Assembly: GCA_964371555.1 (NCBI GenBank)
Contig: CAYJMQ010000069.1
Location: forward strand, 1 to 6,673
Direction of reading: 5' to 3'
Length of the DNA stretch: 6,673 nucleotides
Source: CAYJMQ01 sp964371555
Lineage (GTDB): Bacteria; Bdellovibrionota; JACOXK01; 2-02-FULL-40-11
Positions 1 through 5,440 of this stretch are shown piece by piece (within the stretch, counting starts at the first letter, position 1; each line of letters starts with the position of its first letter). The notes under the pieces are model-generated. The model was not told the DNA's origin. It saw only the letters and a program-made list of their open reading frames with translations, and made no database searches. A program made the position numbers and the translations under genes.

Positions 1-17
1 CATTTATAAATTATTCC

Positions 18-56
18 TGTCAAAATAATTTCTATCTCTGTCTAAGCATTTGTCAA
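18..56 (-). promoter_or_regulatory. Possible promoter for a gene beyond the left edge
   Basis: Reading the minus strand, a perfect -35 hexamer TTGACA (51-56) is followed after 16 nt by TAGAAA (29-34), four of six matches to the -10 consensus. A second TTGACA lies at 18-23, but its -10 would fall outside the window. The stretch follows the enolase stop codon and is AT-rich, so it could drive the next minus-strand gene. No gene is visible here, and short AT-rich matches of this kind arise easily by chance. Confidence 0.3.
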
Positions 57-107
57 AAGTACCCAAGAGTACGTACTATTAATGATGAACAGATGCCCAA
101 TGGCTTG

Positions 108-1391
108 TCAGCGGATAAACGAAAATATCTTGGGTCCTACAAATTTTGCCCGTGATCCCAATTCTTCTTCAATACGCAATAATTGATTATATTTGGCAAT
201 CCGATCTGTCCGGCAAGCCGATCCCGTTTTAATCTGTCCTGCATTCGTGGCAACCGCAAGGTCAGCAATCGTTGTATCTTCGCTCTCTCCTGAGCGATGT
301 GAAATAATCGTCCCATAGCCTGATTTCCTGGCAAGCTCAATTGTGGCAAGAGTTTCCGTAAGGGTTCCAATCTGATTAAGTTTGATAAGAATCGCATTGG
401 CGATCTTCGCTTTAATCCCTTTTTTAAAAATTTTGGGATTGGTCACAAAAATATCGTCCCCCACAAGCTGAATCCTCTCACCGAGCGTCCGTGTAAGCTC
501 CCCCCAGCCTTCCCAATCGTTTTCTGAAAGGCCATCCTCAATCGATATAATGGGATATTCTGAAATTAAACGACGATACCATTCAATCATTTCAAAACTA
601 CTTTTCTTTTTCGATTTTGCTTCAAGACAATATAAATCGTTTTCTAATAATTGGCTCGCCGCGCAATCGAGCGCAATCCAAATTTCTTTAGCCGGATGAT
701 ACCCGGATGTGTCGATCGCTTCCAGAATCAATTCAAGGGCCTGCTCATTCGTCTCCAAACGGGGGGCAAATCCCCCTTCATCTCCAACCGCCGTGGAAAG
801 CCCTTTTAGTTTTAAAATTTTCTTAAGCGTATGGAAGATCTCCACCCCCGCGCGCAATGCCTCGGAAAATTTTGGAAAACCTATCGGCAAAATCATAAAT
901 TCCTGAATATCAAGCCCATTGTCCGCATGCGCCCCGCCGTTCAAAATATTCATAAGCGGCACAGGAAGTTGTACGGCATTCGAACCACCCAGATGCCGAT
1001 AGAGCGGTTCATGATAATGAGAAGCCAACGCCTTGGCAATCGCCATGGAAACCCCAAGAATCGCATTGGCTCCAAGCCGGCTTTTATTTTCAGTTCCATC
1101 CAGGTGAATCAAAAACTGATCCACTTTATGTTGTTCCGTTGCCCCAAATTTCCGCAGCGCCGGGGCAATGATTTGATTCACATTTTGAACAGCCTTGAGA
1201 ACCCCTTTGCCGCCATAACGCCTGTTATTACGATCGCGAAGTTCAAGGGCTTCAAGCTCACCTGTAGATGCCCCTGAAGGGACAACCGCGCGGCCGATCG
1301 CCCCCGAATCGAGAACGACATCGACCTCCACTGTTGGATTCCCCCGCGAATCCAACACTTCACGCGCACGAATTTCCAAAATAGCTAACAC
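108..1391 (-). CDS. eno: Enolase (phosphopyruvate hydratase)
   Basis: Enolase interconverts 2-phosphoglycerate and phosphoenolpyruvate in glycolysis and gluconeogenesis, in the cytoplasm; in many bacteria it also binds RNase E. The 427 residues match the usual bacterial length. The N-terminal motif VLDSRGNPTVE (12-22) is present. So are the catalytic and ligand positions inferred by alignment with yeast and E. coli enolase: H155 and E164 (GGAHADN...DIQEF), E205 in GDEGGF, Mg ligands D242, E285 (SIEDGL) and D312 (GDD), base K337 (ILIKLNQIGT), H365 in SHRSGE and K388 in QIKTG. The C-terminus EELGSRAKF is typical. The start is GTG, chosen because it places the N-terminus as in the family and has a GAAGG ribosome site 6 nt upstream. 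The gene begins inside the end of the kinase gene (7-nt overlap), suggesting translational coupling. I see nothing inactive or truncated. Confidence 0.98.
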   Translation of the reverse strand: MLAILEIRAREVLDSRGNPTVEVDVVLDSGAIGRAVVPSGASTGELEALELRDRNNRRYGGKGVLKAVQNVNQIIAPALRKFGATEQHKVDQFLIHLDGTENKSRLGANAILGVSMAIAKALASHYHEPLYRHLGGSNAVQLPVPLMNILNGGAHADNGLDIQEFMILPIGFPKFSEALRAGVEIFHTLKKILKLKGLSTAVGDEGGFAPRLETNEQALELILEAIDTSGYHPAKEIWIALDCAASQLLENDLYCLEAKSKKKSSFEMIEWYRRLISEYPIISIEDGLSENDWEGWGELTRTLGERIQLVGDDIFVTNPKIFKKGIKAKIANAILIKLNQIGTLTETLATIELARKSGYGTIISHRSGESEDTTIADLAVATNAGQIKTGSACRTDRIAKYNQLLRIEEELGSRAKFVGPKIFSFIR

Positions 1392-2899
1392 GACTGACCT
1401 TCAACAGGCACAGAGACAGGAAGAGAAATGATAAATCGACTCCCCGATTTAGGAATACTTTCCACTTTGATATCGCCCCCATGATTCTTTACAATCCCAA
1501 GCGCGGTGCTCAAACCCAAACCCATGGCCTGTCCCGTTTTCTTGGTCGTATAAAACGGTTCAAAAATTCTTTCAAGATGTTCCGGTTCAATTCCCATGCC
1601 TGTATCAGAAATAACTATCGAAACCCATGAATCATGCTGTTTCGTTTCAATCTTAATTTCCCCTTTCTCTTCAATCGCCTGACAGGAATTCATCAGCAAA
1701 TTTAAAAAAACCTGATTAAGACGGGACAAATTGCATTTCACCTTGGGAAGCACGCCATAATCTTTTCTGACAACGGCCTTTCGTTTCAATTCATATCTTA
1801 AAATATTAAGCGTCGACTCAATTCCTTCGTGTATATCAAAATAATCCATTTCTTCCGGGGCCACGCGCGCAAAGCTGTTCAAATCCTGAATAATCAACTG
1901 CATCCGGCTGAGCCCTTCCTGACACTCGGAAAGAATTAAGGGAAAATCATCAAGAATGTAGTCGATCTCCCGTGTTTTTCGGATATCAAGAATTTTCTCA
2001 CAAATCCTTTTGATCTCTTCTTTTTCTTTTTCCTGAACCTGATGAACCATCTGATCGTATTCACCAATCATGAGCGTCATCTTTCCAACATATTCTCTCA
2101 CCCTGCTCAAATTGCTGATGACAAAACTGAGCGGATTATTAATTTCGTGGGCAACCCCCGTCGCAAGCTGTCCAATCGACGCCATTTTTTCTGTTTGAAT
2201 TTTTTCCTGAATCGTTTCTTTGAGTTTTTGATTTGCCTTTGTCAATTCTTCATTCTTTTCCTGAAGCTCGCCATTCTTTTTTTCAATGAGGGCAATGGTT
2301 TTTTCAAGTTGAAGAATGGTATCCTGAATCAGATGGGGACTGAGGGAAATCTGTGAATCTTTTTTACCAAAGAAAAATTGCTTATTTTCCCATCTGAACT
2401 CAAATGTATCCTCATTGATCTCTTGTGAATGAGCAGCCGGAATATCCCAATACTTTGGGATCGATTCAAATGCCCCCTGTAAATATTGAAGGTGGCGCTG
2501 AGAAATATTCTTGCCGCTGAATTTCAAAATGACATGAAAATCACTCTTTTCCAAAGTTTTTATCTCAATGGTTTTATAAAAATAGGAAGCAAATTTTCTG
2601 GCCTGATGATAGATGAGATGCGGCTCTCCAATCATCCGGAAAACGGAATCAAGAGCCCCCCATGAATTGAGGCGAGACGAATCAAGGCCTACTTTATAGA
2701 CAATTTGGTTGTCATAAAATATTTCCTCCAGGCGGGTAAAAAGGGTATCTGCCAGCTCAGATGATACCCAACTGTTGGTATCCAGCAGATGCTCTTCTGA
2801 AAGCTCAATTCCCTCCAATAAACGCGCGAGGTTCTTTTTTTCTTTGCGGACGTAAGCGATAATAGAACTGGTTACACGGCAACTGACTTCTTGCCTCAC
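1385..2899 (-). CDS. Soluble sensor histidine kinase, HPK4-like, with an uncharacterised N-terminal sensor region
   Basis: A 504-residue two-component kinase that should autophosphorylate on histidine and pass the phosphate to a response regulator. Residues about 1-175 form an input region with motifs such as YKVGLDSSR (68-76) and FEFRW (166-170). I recall similar regions on deltaproteobacterial kinases and cyclases but cannot name the family. A predicted coiled coil (about 195-238) leads into the H-box, with H251 in VAHEINNPL. Then come a long second DHp helix region (about 300-345), the N-box with N400 and N404 (LNLLMNSCQAIEE), G1 DTGMGI (432-437), the F-box IFEPFYTTK (445-453) and G2 GLGLSTALGI (460-469). 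All catalytic boxes are intact. There is no signal peptide or membrane helix, so it is cytoplasmic. The start is GTG with GGGAGG 7 nt upstream. It has no receiver domain and no regulator gene in the window. It sits 115 nt after the PilZ-like gene and overlaps eno. Confidence 0.93.
   Translation of the reverse strand: MRQEVSCRVTSSIIAYVRKEKKNLARLLEGIELSEEHLLDTNSWVSSELADTLFTRLEEIFYDNQIVYKVGLDSSRLNSWGALDSVFRMIGEPHLIYHQARKFASYFYKTIEIKTLEKSDFHVILKFSGKNISQRHLQYLQGAFESIPKYWDIPAAHSQEINEDTFEFRWENKQFFFGKKDSQISLSPHLIQDTILQLEKTIALIEKKNGELQEKNEELTKANQKLKETIQEKIQTEKMASIGQLATGVAHEINNPLSFVISNLSRVREYVGKMTLMIGEYDQMVHQVQEKEKEEIKRICEKILDIRKTREIDYILDDFPLILSECQEGLSRMQLIIQDLNSFARVAPEEMDYFDIHEGIESTLNILRYELKRKAVVRKDYGVLPKVKCNLSRLNQVFLNLLMNSCQAIEEKGEIKIETKQHDSWVSIVISDTGMGIEPEHLERIFEPFYTTKKTGQAMGLGLSTALGIVKNHGGDIKVESIPKSGSRFIISLPVSVPVEGQSC
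1398..1402 (-). promoter_or_regulatory. Ribosome binding site of eno
   Basis: GAAGG on the minus strand, 6 nt before the GTG at 1391. It lies within the last codons of the upstream kinase gene and supports the GTG as the enolase start. Confidence 0.7.
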
Positions 2900-2906
2900 A
2901 ACTTAA

Positions 2907-2912
2907 CCTCCC
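2907..2912 (-). promoter_or_regulatory. Ribosome binding site of the histidine kinase
   Basis: GGGAGG on the minus strand with a 7-nt spacer to the GTG at 2899. This strong site fixes the non-ATG start of the kinase gene. Confidence 0.8.
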
Positions 2913-3014
2913 AAGAAATCGACACAAAGCAAGACCTGTTTAAAAAGCTGTATTGACAAATCGGATGGAGCTTATCGAAATGAAAGGACATTTTCAAGAA
3001 AAATGGTTACAATT

Positions 3015-3371
3015 TCAAAGAAAATTCTTTATCAGACGGGAAAGAAGTTGTCTGCTTTTTTCACTGAGATCAAAAAACTTAATCGTCATCCCTCCCACAT
3101 TTTCCCGGTCTTCCCGTTGAATTGAAACCACTTCACCATATCCTTCGAGAATCGAAATTCGACTCGATGCCAATGTAAAATAGAGACGAACCTTACTTCC
3201 TAACGGAAGTAATTTGTCTGTTTCAATAAATAAGCCTCCACCCTGTATGTCCGTCGCATAGGACATGAGGAATTCATCGAAATCATTGAACGCGGCGGAG
3301 AGAACAACCTCCTTCGCGTTTTTGGGGTCTTGCGTATATTTCAATACGTTCGTACTGATTTGCGTAATCAA
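3015..3371 (-). CDS. Small PilZ-like domain protein lacking the c-di-GMP arginine motif
   Basis: A 118-residue soluble protein resembling the PilZ-type domain common in myxobacteria and relatives (the TIGR02266-like group). The conserved core reads TDIQGGGLFIET (40-51), followed by PLGSKVRLYF (56-65), the strand GYGEVVSI (77-84) and VGGMTIKFFDLS (92-103). Canonical PilZ proteins bind cyclic di-GMP through an N-terminal RxxxR and a D/NxSxxG motif. Here D41 and G46 are kept, Q43 replaces the serine, and residues 19-40 contain no arginine at all. A non-binding, protein-interaction role is therefore more likely than c-di-GMP sensing. The start is TTG at 3371, supported by AAGGAG 6 nt upstream. 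It lies upstream of the kinase in the same orientation, 115 nt apart with no clear terminator between them, so the two may be co-transcribed. Its target process is unknown. Confidence 0.82.
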   Translation of the reverse strand: MITQISTNVLKYTQDPKNAKEVVLSAAFNDFDEFLMSYATDIQGGGLFIETDKLLPLGSKVRLYFTLASSRISILEGYGEVVSIQREDRENVGGMTIKFFDLSEKSRQLLSRLIKNFL

Positions 3372-3377
3372 CGCAGT

Positions 3378-3383
3378 CTCCTT
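3378..3383 (-). promoter_or_regulatory. Ribosome binding site of the PilZ-like gene
   Basis: AAGGAG on the minus strand, 6 nt before the TTG at 3371. It is the main reason for accepting the rare TTG start. Confidence 0.8.
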
Positions 3384-3501
3384 TTACGAATACTGCCGAT
3401 TTAGACTTCCGCAATCCCACTTCTTGAAGACAAAGCAAATCTAGTTTGAACAGTAACATGCGCTAATTTCCATTGGCAATAGTTTTGTTTAAGAACCTTA
3501 C

Positions 3502-3522
3502 ACTGCCAGAGGCTTTAGCAGT
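3502..3522. promoter_or_regulatory. Candidate activator-binding inverted repeat (upstream activating site)
   Basis: ACTGC (3502-3506) and GCAGT (3518-3522) form an inverted repeat with an 11-bp spacer, centred near 3512. This is about 121 bp upstream of the predicted sigma-54 transcription start, a typical distance for an enhancer-binding activator dimer. The arms are only 5 bp and there is no second copy, so the assignment rests mainly on position. Confidence 0.3.
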
Positions 3523-3567
3523 TTCTTACAAAGCATGGCAAAAACCATCACATTAAATTTTTAATTA

Positions 3568-3580
3568 TATCAATCAGTTA
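3568..3580 (+). promoter_or_regulatory. IHF-like binding site
   Basis: TATCAATCAGTTA matches the IHF consensus WATCAANNNNTTR at every specified position and follows an A/T-rich tract (3551-3570), as strong IHF sites often do. It lies between the candidate activator site and the sigma-54 promoter, centred near -59. That is where IHF bends DNA to bring an activator onto sigma-54 RNA polymerase in known systems such as nif promoters. The match is seen; IHF use is inferred, and no IHF gene is in the window. Confidence 0.55.
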
Positions 3581-3606
3581 CATAATGAAACCCCCTGATT
3601 CCCTCA

Positions 3607-3622
3607 TGGCACGGAAGTTGCT
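3607..3622 (+). promoter_or_regulatory. Sigma-54 (-24/-12) promoter
   Basis: TGGCACG-GAAG-TTGCT matches the sigma-54 consensus TGGCACGNNNNTTGCW at every specified position. The diagnostic GG (3608-3609) and GC (3620-3621) are exactly 10 nt apart. Transcription would start near A3633, giving a leader of about 44 nt before the ATG at 3677. Such promoters need an AAA+ enhancer-binding activator, so the downstream gene is probably silent until a signal arrives. It lies outside coding sequence and points at the only plus-strand gene. Confidence 0.88.
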
Positions 3623-3642
3623 GCAAATGTTTATCTCGATAC

Positions 3643-3674
3643 CTCCCAAGAAACAGCAAGGGGGACACTGGGGG
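3643..3674 (+). promoter_or_regulatory. Leader with pyrimidine tract able to pair with G-rich ribosome-site region
   Basis: In the predicted leader, CUCCCA (3643-3648) can pair with UGGGGG (3669-3674) directly before the AUG, using one G-U pair. Alternatively CUCCC can pair with the earlier GGGGG (3660-3664). Either fold would cover purine-rich sequence a ribosome might use: AAGGGGG ends 12 nt before the AUG, and the second G-run only 2 nt before it. Neither is an ideal Shine-Dalgarno. Translational control is an inference. Confidence 0.35.
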
Positions 3675-3676
3675 AT

Positions 3677-3967
3677 ATGGACGAAAAAAATAATGTCATT
3701 TCTTTAAAAGAGTACAAAATACATAAAAACTTAATGATGCCGAAGGAAAAACTGTTTTATCTTTCAAAAGCAGACCTTCTTTCACAGCTCATTGACTACT
3801 ACGAAGCTGTAAAAAAAGATCCCTTTTCAATTGAAATCGCGCTTTGGGGTGAGGATCTCATGGATGTCATCTCGATGCGCGCGCTCACTCGAGAATTGAC
3901 CGAGCTTGCAGAACGCCATCAGGAAGAAGGGCCTCTGGCTGTTTTCAAAATAGAAAAGTCATCATAA
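3677..3967 (+). CDS. Uncharacterised 96-residue protein under sigma-54 control
   Basis: I do not recognise this protein. It is small, soluble and predicted mostly helical, with no signal peptide, membrane helix, cysteine or metal motif. The N-terminus (MDEKNNVISLKEYKIHK) is polar and lysine-rich. A central helical stretch (about 30-47, KADLLSQLIDYYEAVKKD) is followed by residues about 52-83, which contain WGEDLMDVISMRALTREL. It is accepted as real because a sigma-54 promoter with an IHF-like site lies upstream in the right orientation, and because it fills the space exactly between that promoter and the convergent phoH gene. The start is ATG at 3677 with unusual G-rich upstream sequence; M20 or M21 is a less likely alternative. 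The stop overlaps the 3' end of phoH by 6 nt. An adaptor or regulatory role would fit the size, but nothing in the sequence shows it. Confidence 0.85.
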   Translation: MDEKNNVISLKEYKIHKNLMMPKEKLFYLSKADLLSQLIDYYEAVKKDPFSIEIALWGEDLMDVISMRALTRELTELAERHQEEGPLAVFKIEKSS

Positions 3968-5317
3968 TAGATTCGTAGCCAGCTCAGCAAGTTCTGATCG
4001 CTCGCCTTTGGTAAGCGTCACATGCCCGGCAATGGGTTCATGTTTAAAACGTTCAATCACATACGTAAGTCCATTGTTTGAACCGTCGATAAATGGATTG
4101 TCTATCTGATAACAATCGCCCGTGAGGATAACCTTCGTATTCTCTCCGACACGCGTAATAATGGTTTTGATTTCATGGGGCGTTAAGTTTTGAGCTTCAT
4201 CTACAATCATATATTGATTTGGAATCGAACGACCCCGAATGTAAGTCAGCGGTTCGATATTTAACATTCCCTGATTCATCAGCTCCGCACAGCGATTCGT
4301 TGCCTTTCGAGTTGGCTGCTGAAGATCCCGTTCTTTTCCGCTGATTGACGGGTTTCCAAGCAAAAACTCAATGTTGTCAAAAACAGGCTGCATCCAGGGG
4401 TTCAATTTTTCTTCAATATCGCCAGGAAGATATCCAATGTCTTTCCCCATCGGAAAAATGGGACGGGAGACGAGAAGCCGGTGATAGTACCCCTCATCAA
4501 TCGTCTTATAAAGTCCCGCGGCAAGCGCCAGAAGCGTTTTACCTGTTCCCGCTTTTCCGACAAGGGTAACCAGTTTCACTCTATCATCCAGCAGCAAATC
4601 GAACGCAAAACTTTGTTGAACGTTTTTGGGGAAAATCCCCCATACCCCCTCCTGTCGTTTTCGAATGGGAAAGAGCGACTGCTGACTCATATCATAACGG
4701 CCGAGAGCCGTATGAGACTCATTGGTTTCATCTTTTAAAATCACAAACTGGTTCGGATTTAATTTAAAACGCCCGTTGATCTCTATTTTTCGATCCTGAA
4801 AAAATTTATCAATAAATTTCCGGGAGACCCCAATTTCAGATACGCCAGAGTAAAGCTCCTCAATATCAACCGGCGCGGTCTCATAATCTTCGGTATGAAG
4901 ACCCAATGTGTCTGCGCGAACCCGAAGATTGGTATCTTTTGAAACAAAGACAACCGGATATTTGCTTTTCCGTGAAAGACGAAGCGCCATCTCCAAAAGG
5001 ATATGATCCGTCACATTGCCAACAATCATCGGAGAGCGGGACAATCGACTTCGCTCCTCTTCGGCGAGATCAATCCTTAAATTTCCAAGATTTTTACCAA
5101 GAGAAACCCCCTGCGCGAGCCTCCCTTGTTTCCGGAGATCATCCAAATAACGGGAAAATTGACGGGCATTTCGCCCCGTCTCTGTCATCTCGCGTTTGAA
5201 TTTATCGATTTCTTCAAGAACAGTGATGCAAATGACTACATCGTTATCCTGAAATTTAAAGAGGGACTGTGAGTCGAAAAGCAAGACATTTGTGTCAAGA
5301 ATAAAGATCTTTTTCAC
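3962..5317 (-). CDS. PIN-PhoH family ATPase/ribonuclease (PhoH2 type)
   Basis: A 451-residue fusion of an N-terminal PIN nuclease domain and a C-terminal PhoH P-loop ATPase. Characterised PhoH2 proteins (mycobacterial) unwind and cleave RNA using ATP. PIN acidic residues are visible at D8 (LDTNVLL), E35/E36 (VLEEIDKF), D104 and D128 (VSKDTN). The ATPase part has Walker A GKAGTGKT (254-261), the PhoH signature SRPIFPMGKDIGYLPGD (284-300), Walker B MIVDEAQN (370-377), a sensor-like LTGD (398-401) and a conserved R440 in GERSELAELA. Both domains look intact and the length is normal. The start is GTG, forced by the PIN motif only seven residues in; no good Shine-Dalgarno precedes it. A strong terminator ends 24 nt upstream. 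The PhoAT antitoxin gene seen upstream of mycobacterial phoH2 is absent. The cytoplasmic RNA-processing role is inferred from the family. Confidence 0.94.
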   Translation of the reverse strand: MKKIFILDTNVLLFDSQSLFKFQDNDVVICITVLEEIDKFKREMTETGRNARQFSRYLDDLRKQGRLAQGVSLGKNLGNLRIDLAEEERSRLSRSPMIVGNVTDHILLEMALRLSRKSKYPVVFVSKDTNLRVRADTLGLHTEDYETAPVDIEELYSGVSEIGVSRKFIDKFFQDRKIEINGRFKLNPNQFVILKDETNESHTALGRYDMSQQSLFPIRKRQEGVWGIFPKNVQQSFAFDLLLDDRVKLVTLVGKAGTGKTLLALAAGLYKTIDEGYYHRLLVSRPIFPMGKDIGYLPGDIEEKLNPWMQPVFDNIEFLLGNPSISGKERDLQQPTRKATNRCAELMNQGMLNIEPLTYIRGRSIPNQYMIVDEAQNLTPHEIKTIITRVGENTKVILTGDCYQIDNPFIDGSNNGLTYVIERFKHEPIAGHVTLTKGERSELAELATNLL

Positions 5318-5341
5318 AAAACTTTTTTGACTATAACATAC

Positions 5342-5385
5342 AAAAAAAAATAGAGCCAGGTTCTTTTGTTAAGAACCCGGCTCTA
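5342..5385 (-). terminator. Strong intrinsic terminator after the lipoprotein gene
   Basis: On the minus strand a 15-bp RNA stem (arms 5371-5385 and 5351-5365, one G-U pair, 5-nt loop) is followed directly by nine U residues (5350-5342). It ends transcripts of the lipoprotein gene. There is no T-run on the plus side, so it acts in one direction. Its end lies only 24 nt before the phoH start, which implies either separate initiation or read-through for phoH. Confidence 0.93.
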
Positions 5386-5409
5386 TCATTCATACAAGAA
5401 GAATTCAGG

Positions 5410-5440
5410 AAAGAAAATTAAGTAAAGTTTAATTTTCTTT
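5410..5440. repeat. AT-rich perfect inverted repeat at the lipoprotein stop codon
   Basis: Two 12-bp arms (5410-5421 and 5429-5440) are perfect complements around a 7-nt loop. The right arm overlaps the TAA stop of the lipoprotein gene. The stem is nearly all A-T and has no following U-run, so it is not itself a terminator. It may protect the 3' end or be a by-product of AT-rich sequence. Confidence 0.6.

Larger units (their letters stand above)
3372..3676. other. Divergent intergenic region (305 bp)
   Basis: This gene-free stretch separates the leftward PilZ-like gene from the rightward 96-residue gene. Its right half holds the ordered sigma-54 control elements listed separately. On the PilZ side I find only the ribosome site and no convincing sigma-70 promoter. 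No RNA gene or mobile element is visible. Confidence 0.8.

Noticed and set aside
58..77. Weak hairpin and a 10-bp palindrome (AGTACGTACT) after enolase as a terminator
   Set aside because: The stem is only about 5 bp and the following T-run is four bases; it is not convincing as an intrinsic terminator.
709..1277. Plus-strand open frames inside enolase
   Set aside because: They lie opposite a fully conserved enolase, have no ribosome sites, and their translations look like antisense composition.
2953..2958. Perfect TTGACA on the plus strand between the PilZ-like and kinase genes
   Set aside because: No usable -10 lies 16-18 nt downstream and no plus-strand gene follows.
3018..3031. AT-only palindrome at the end of the PilZ-like gene as a terminator
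   Set aside because: It lacks GC pairs and a U-run, so it is not evidence for separating the PilZ-like and kinase transcripts.
2906..3653. A 13-bp direct repeat (ACCTCCCAAGAAA at 2906-2918 and 3641-3653)
   Set aside because: One 13-mer pair is within chance expectation for a window this size, and the first copy is explained as the kinase ribosome site on the other strand.
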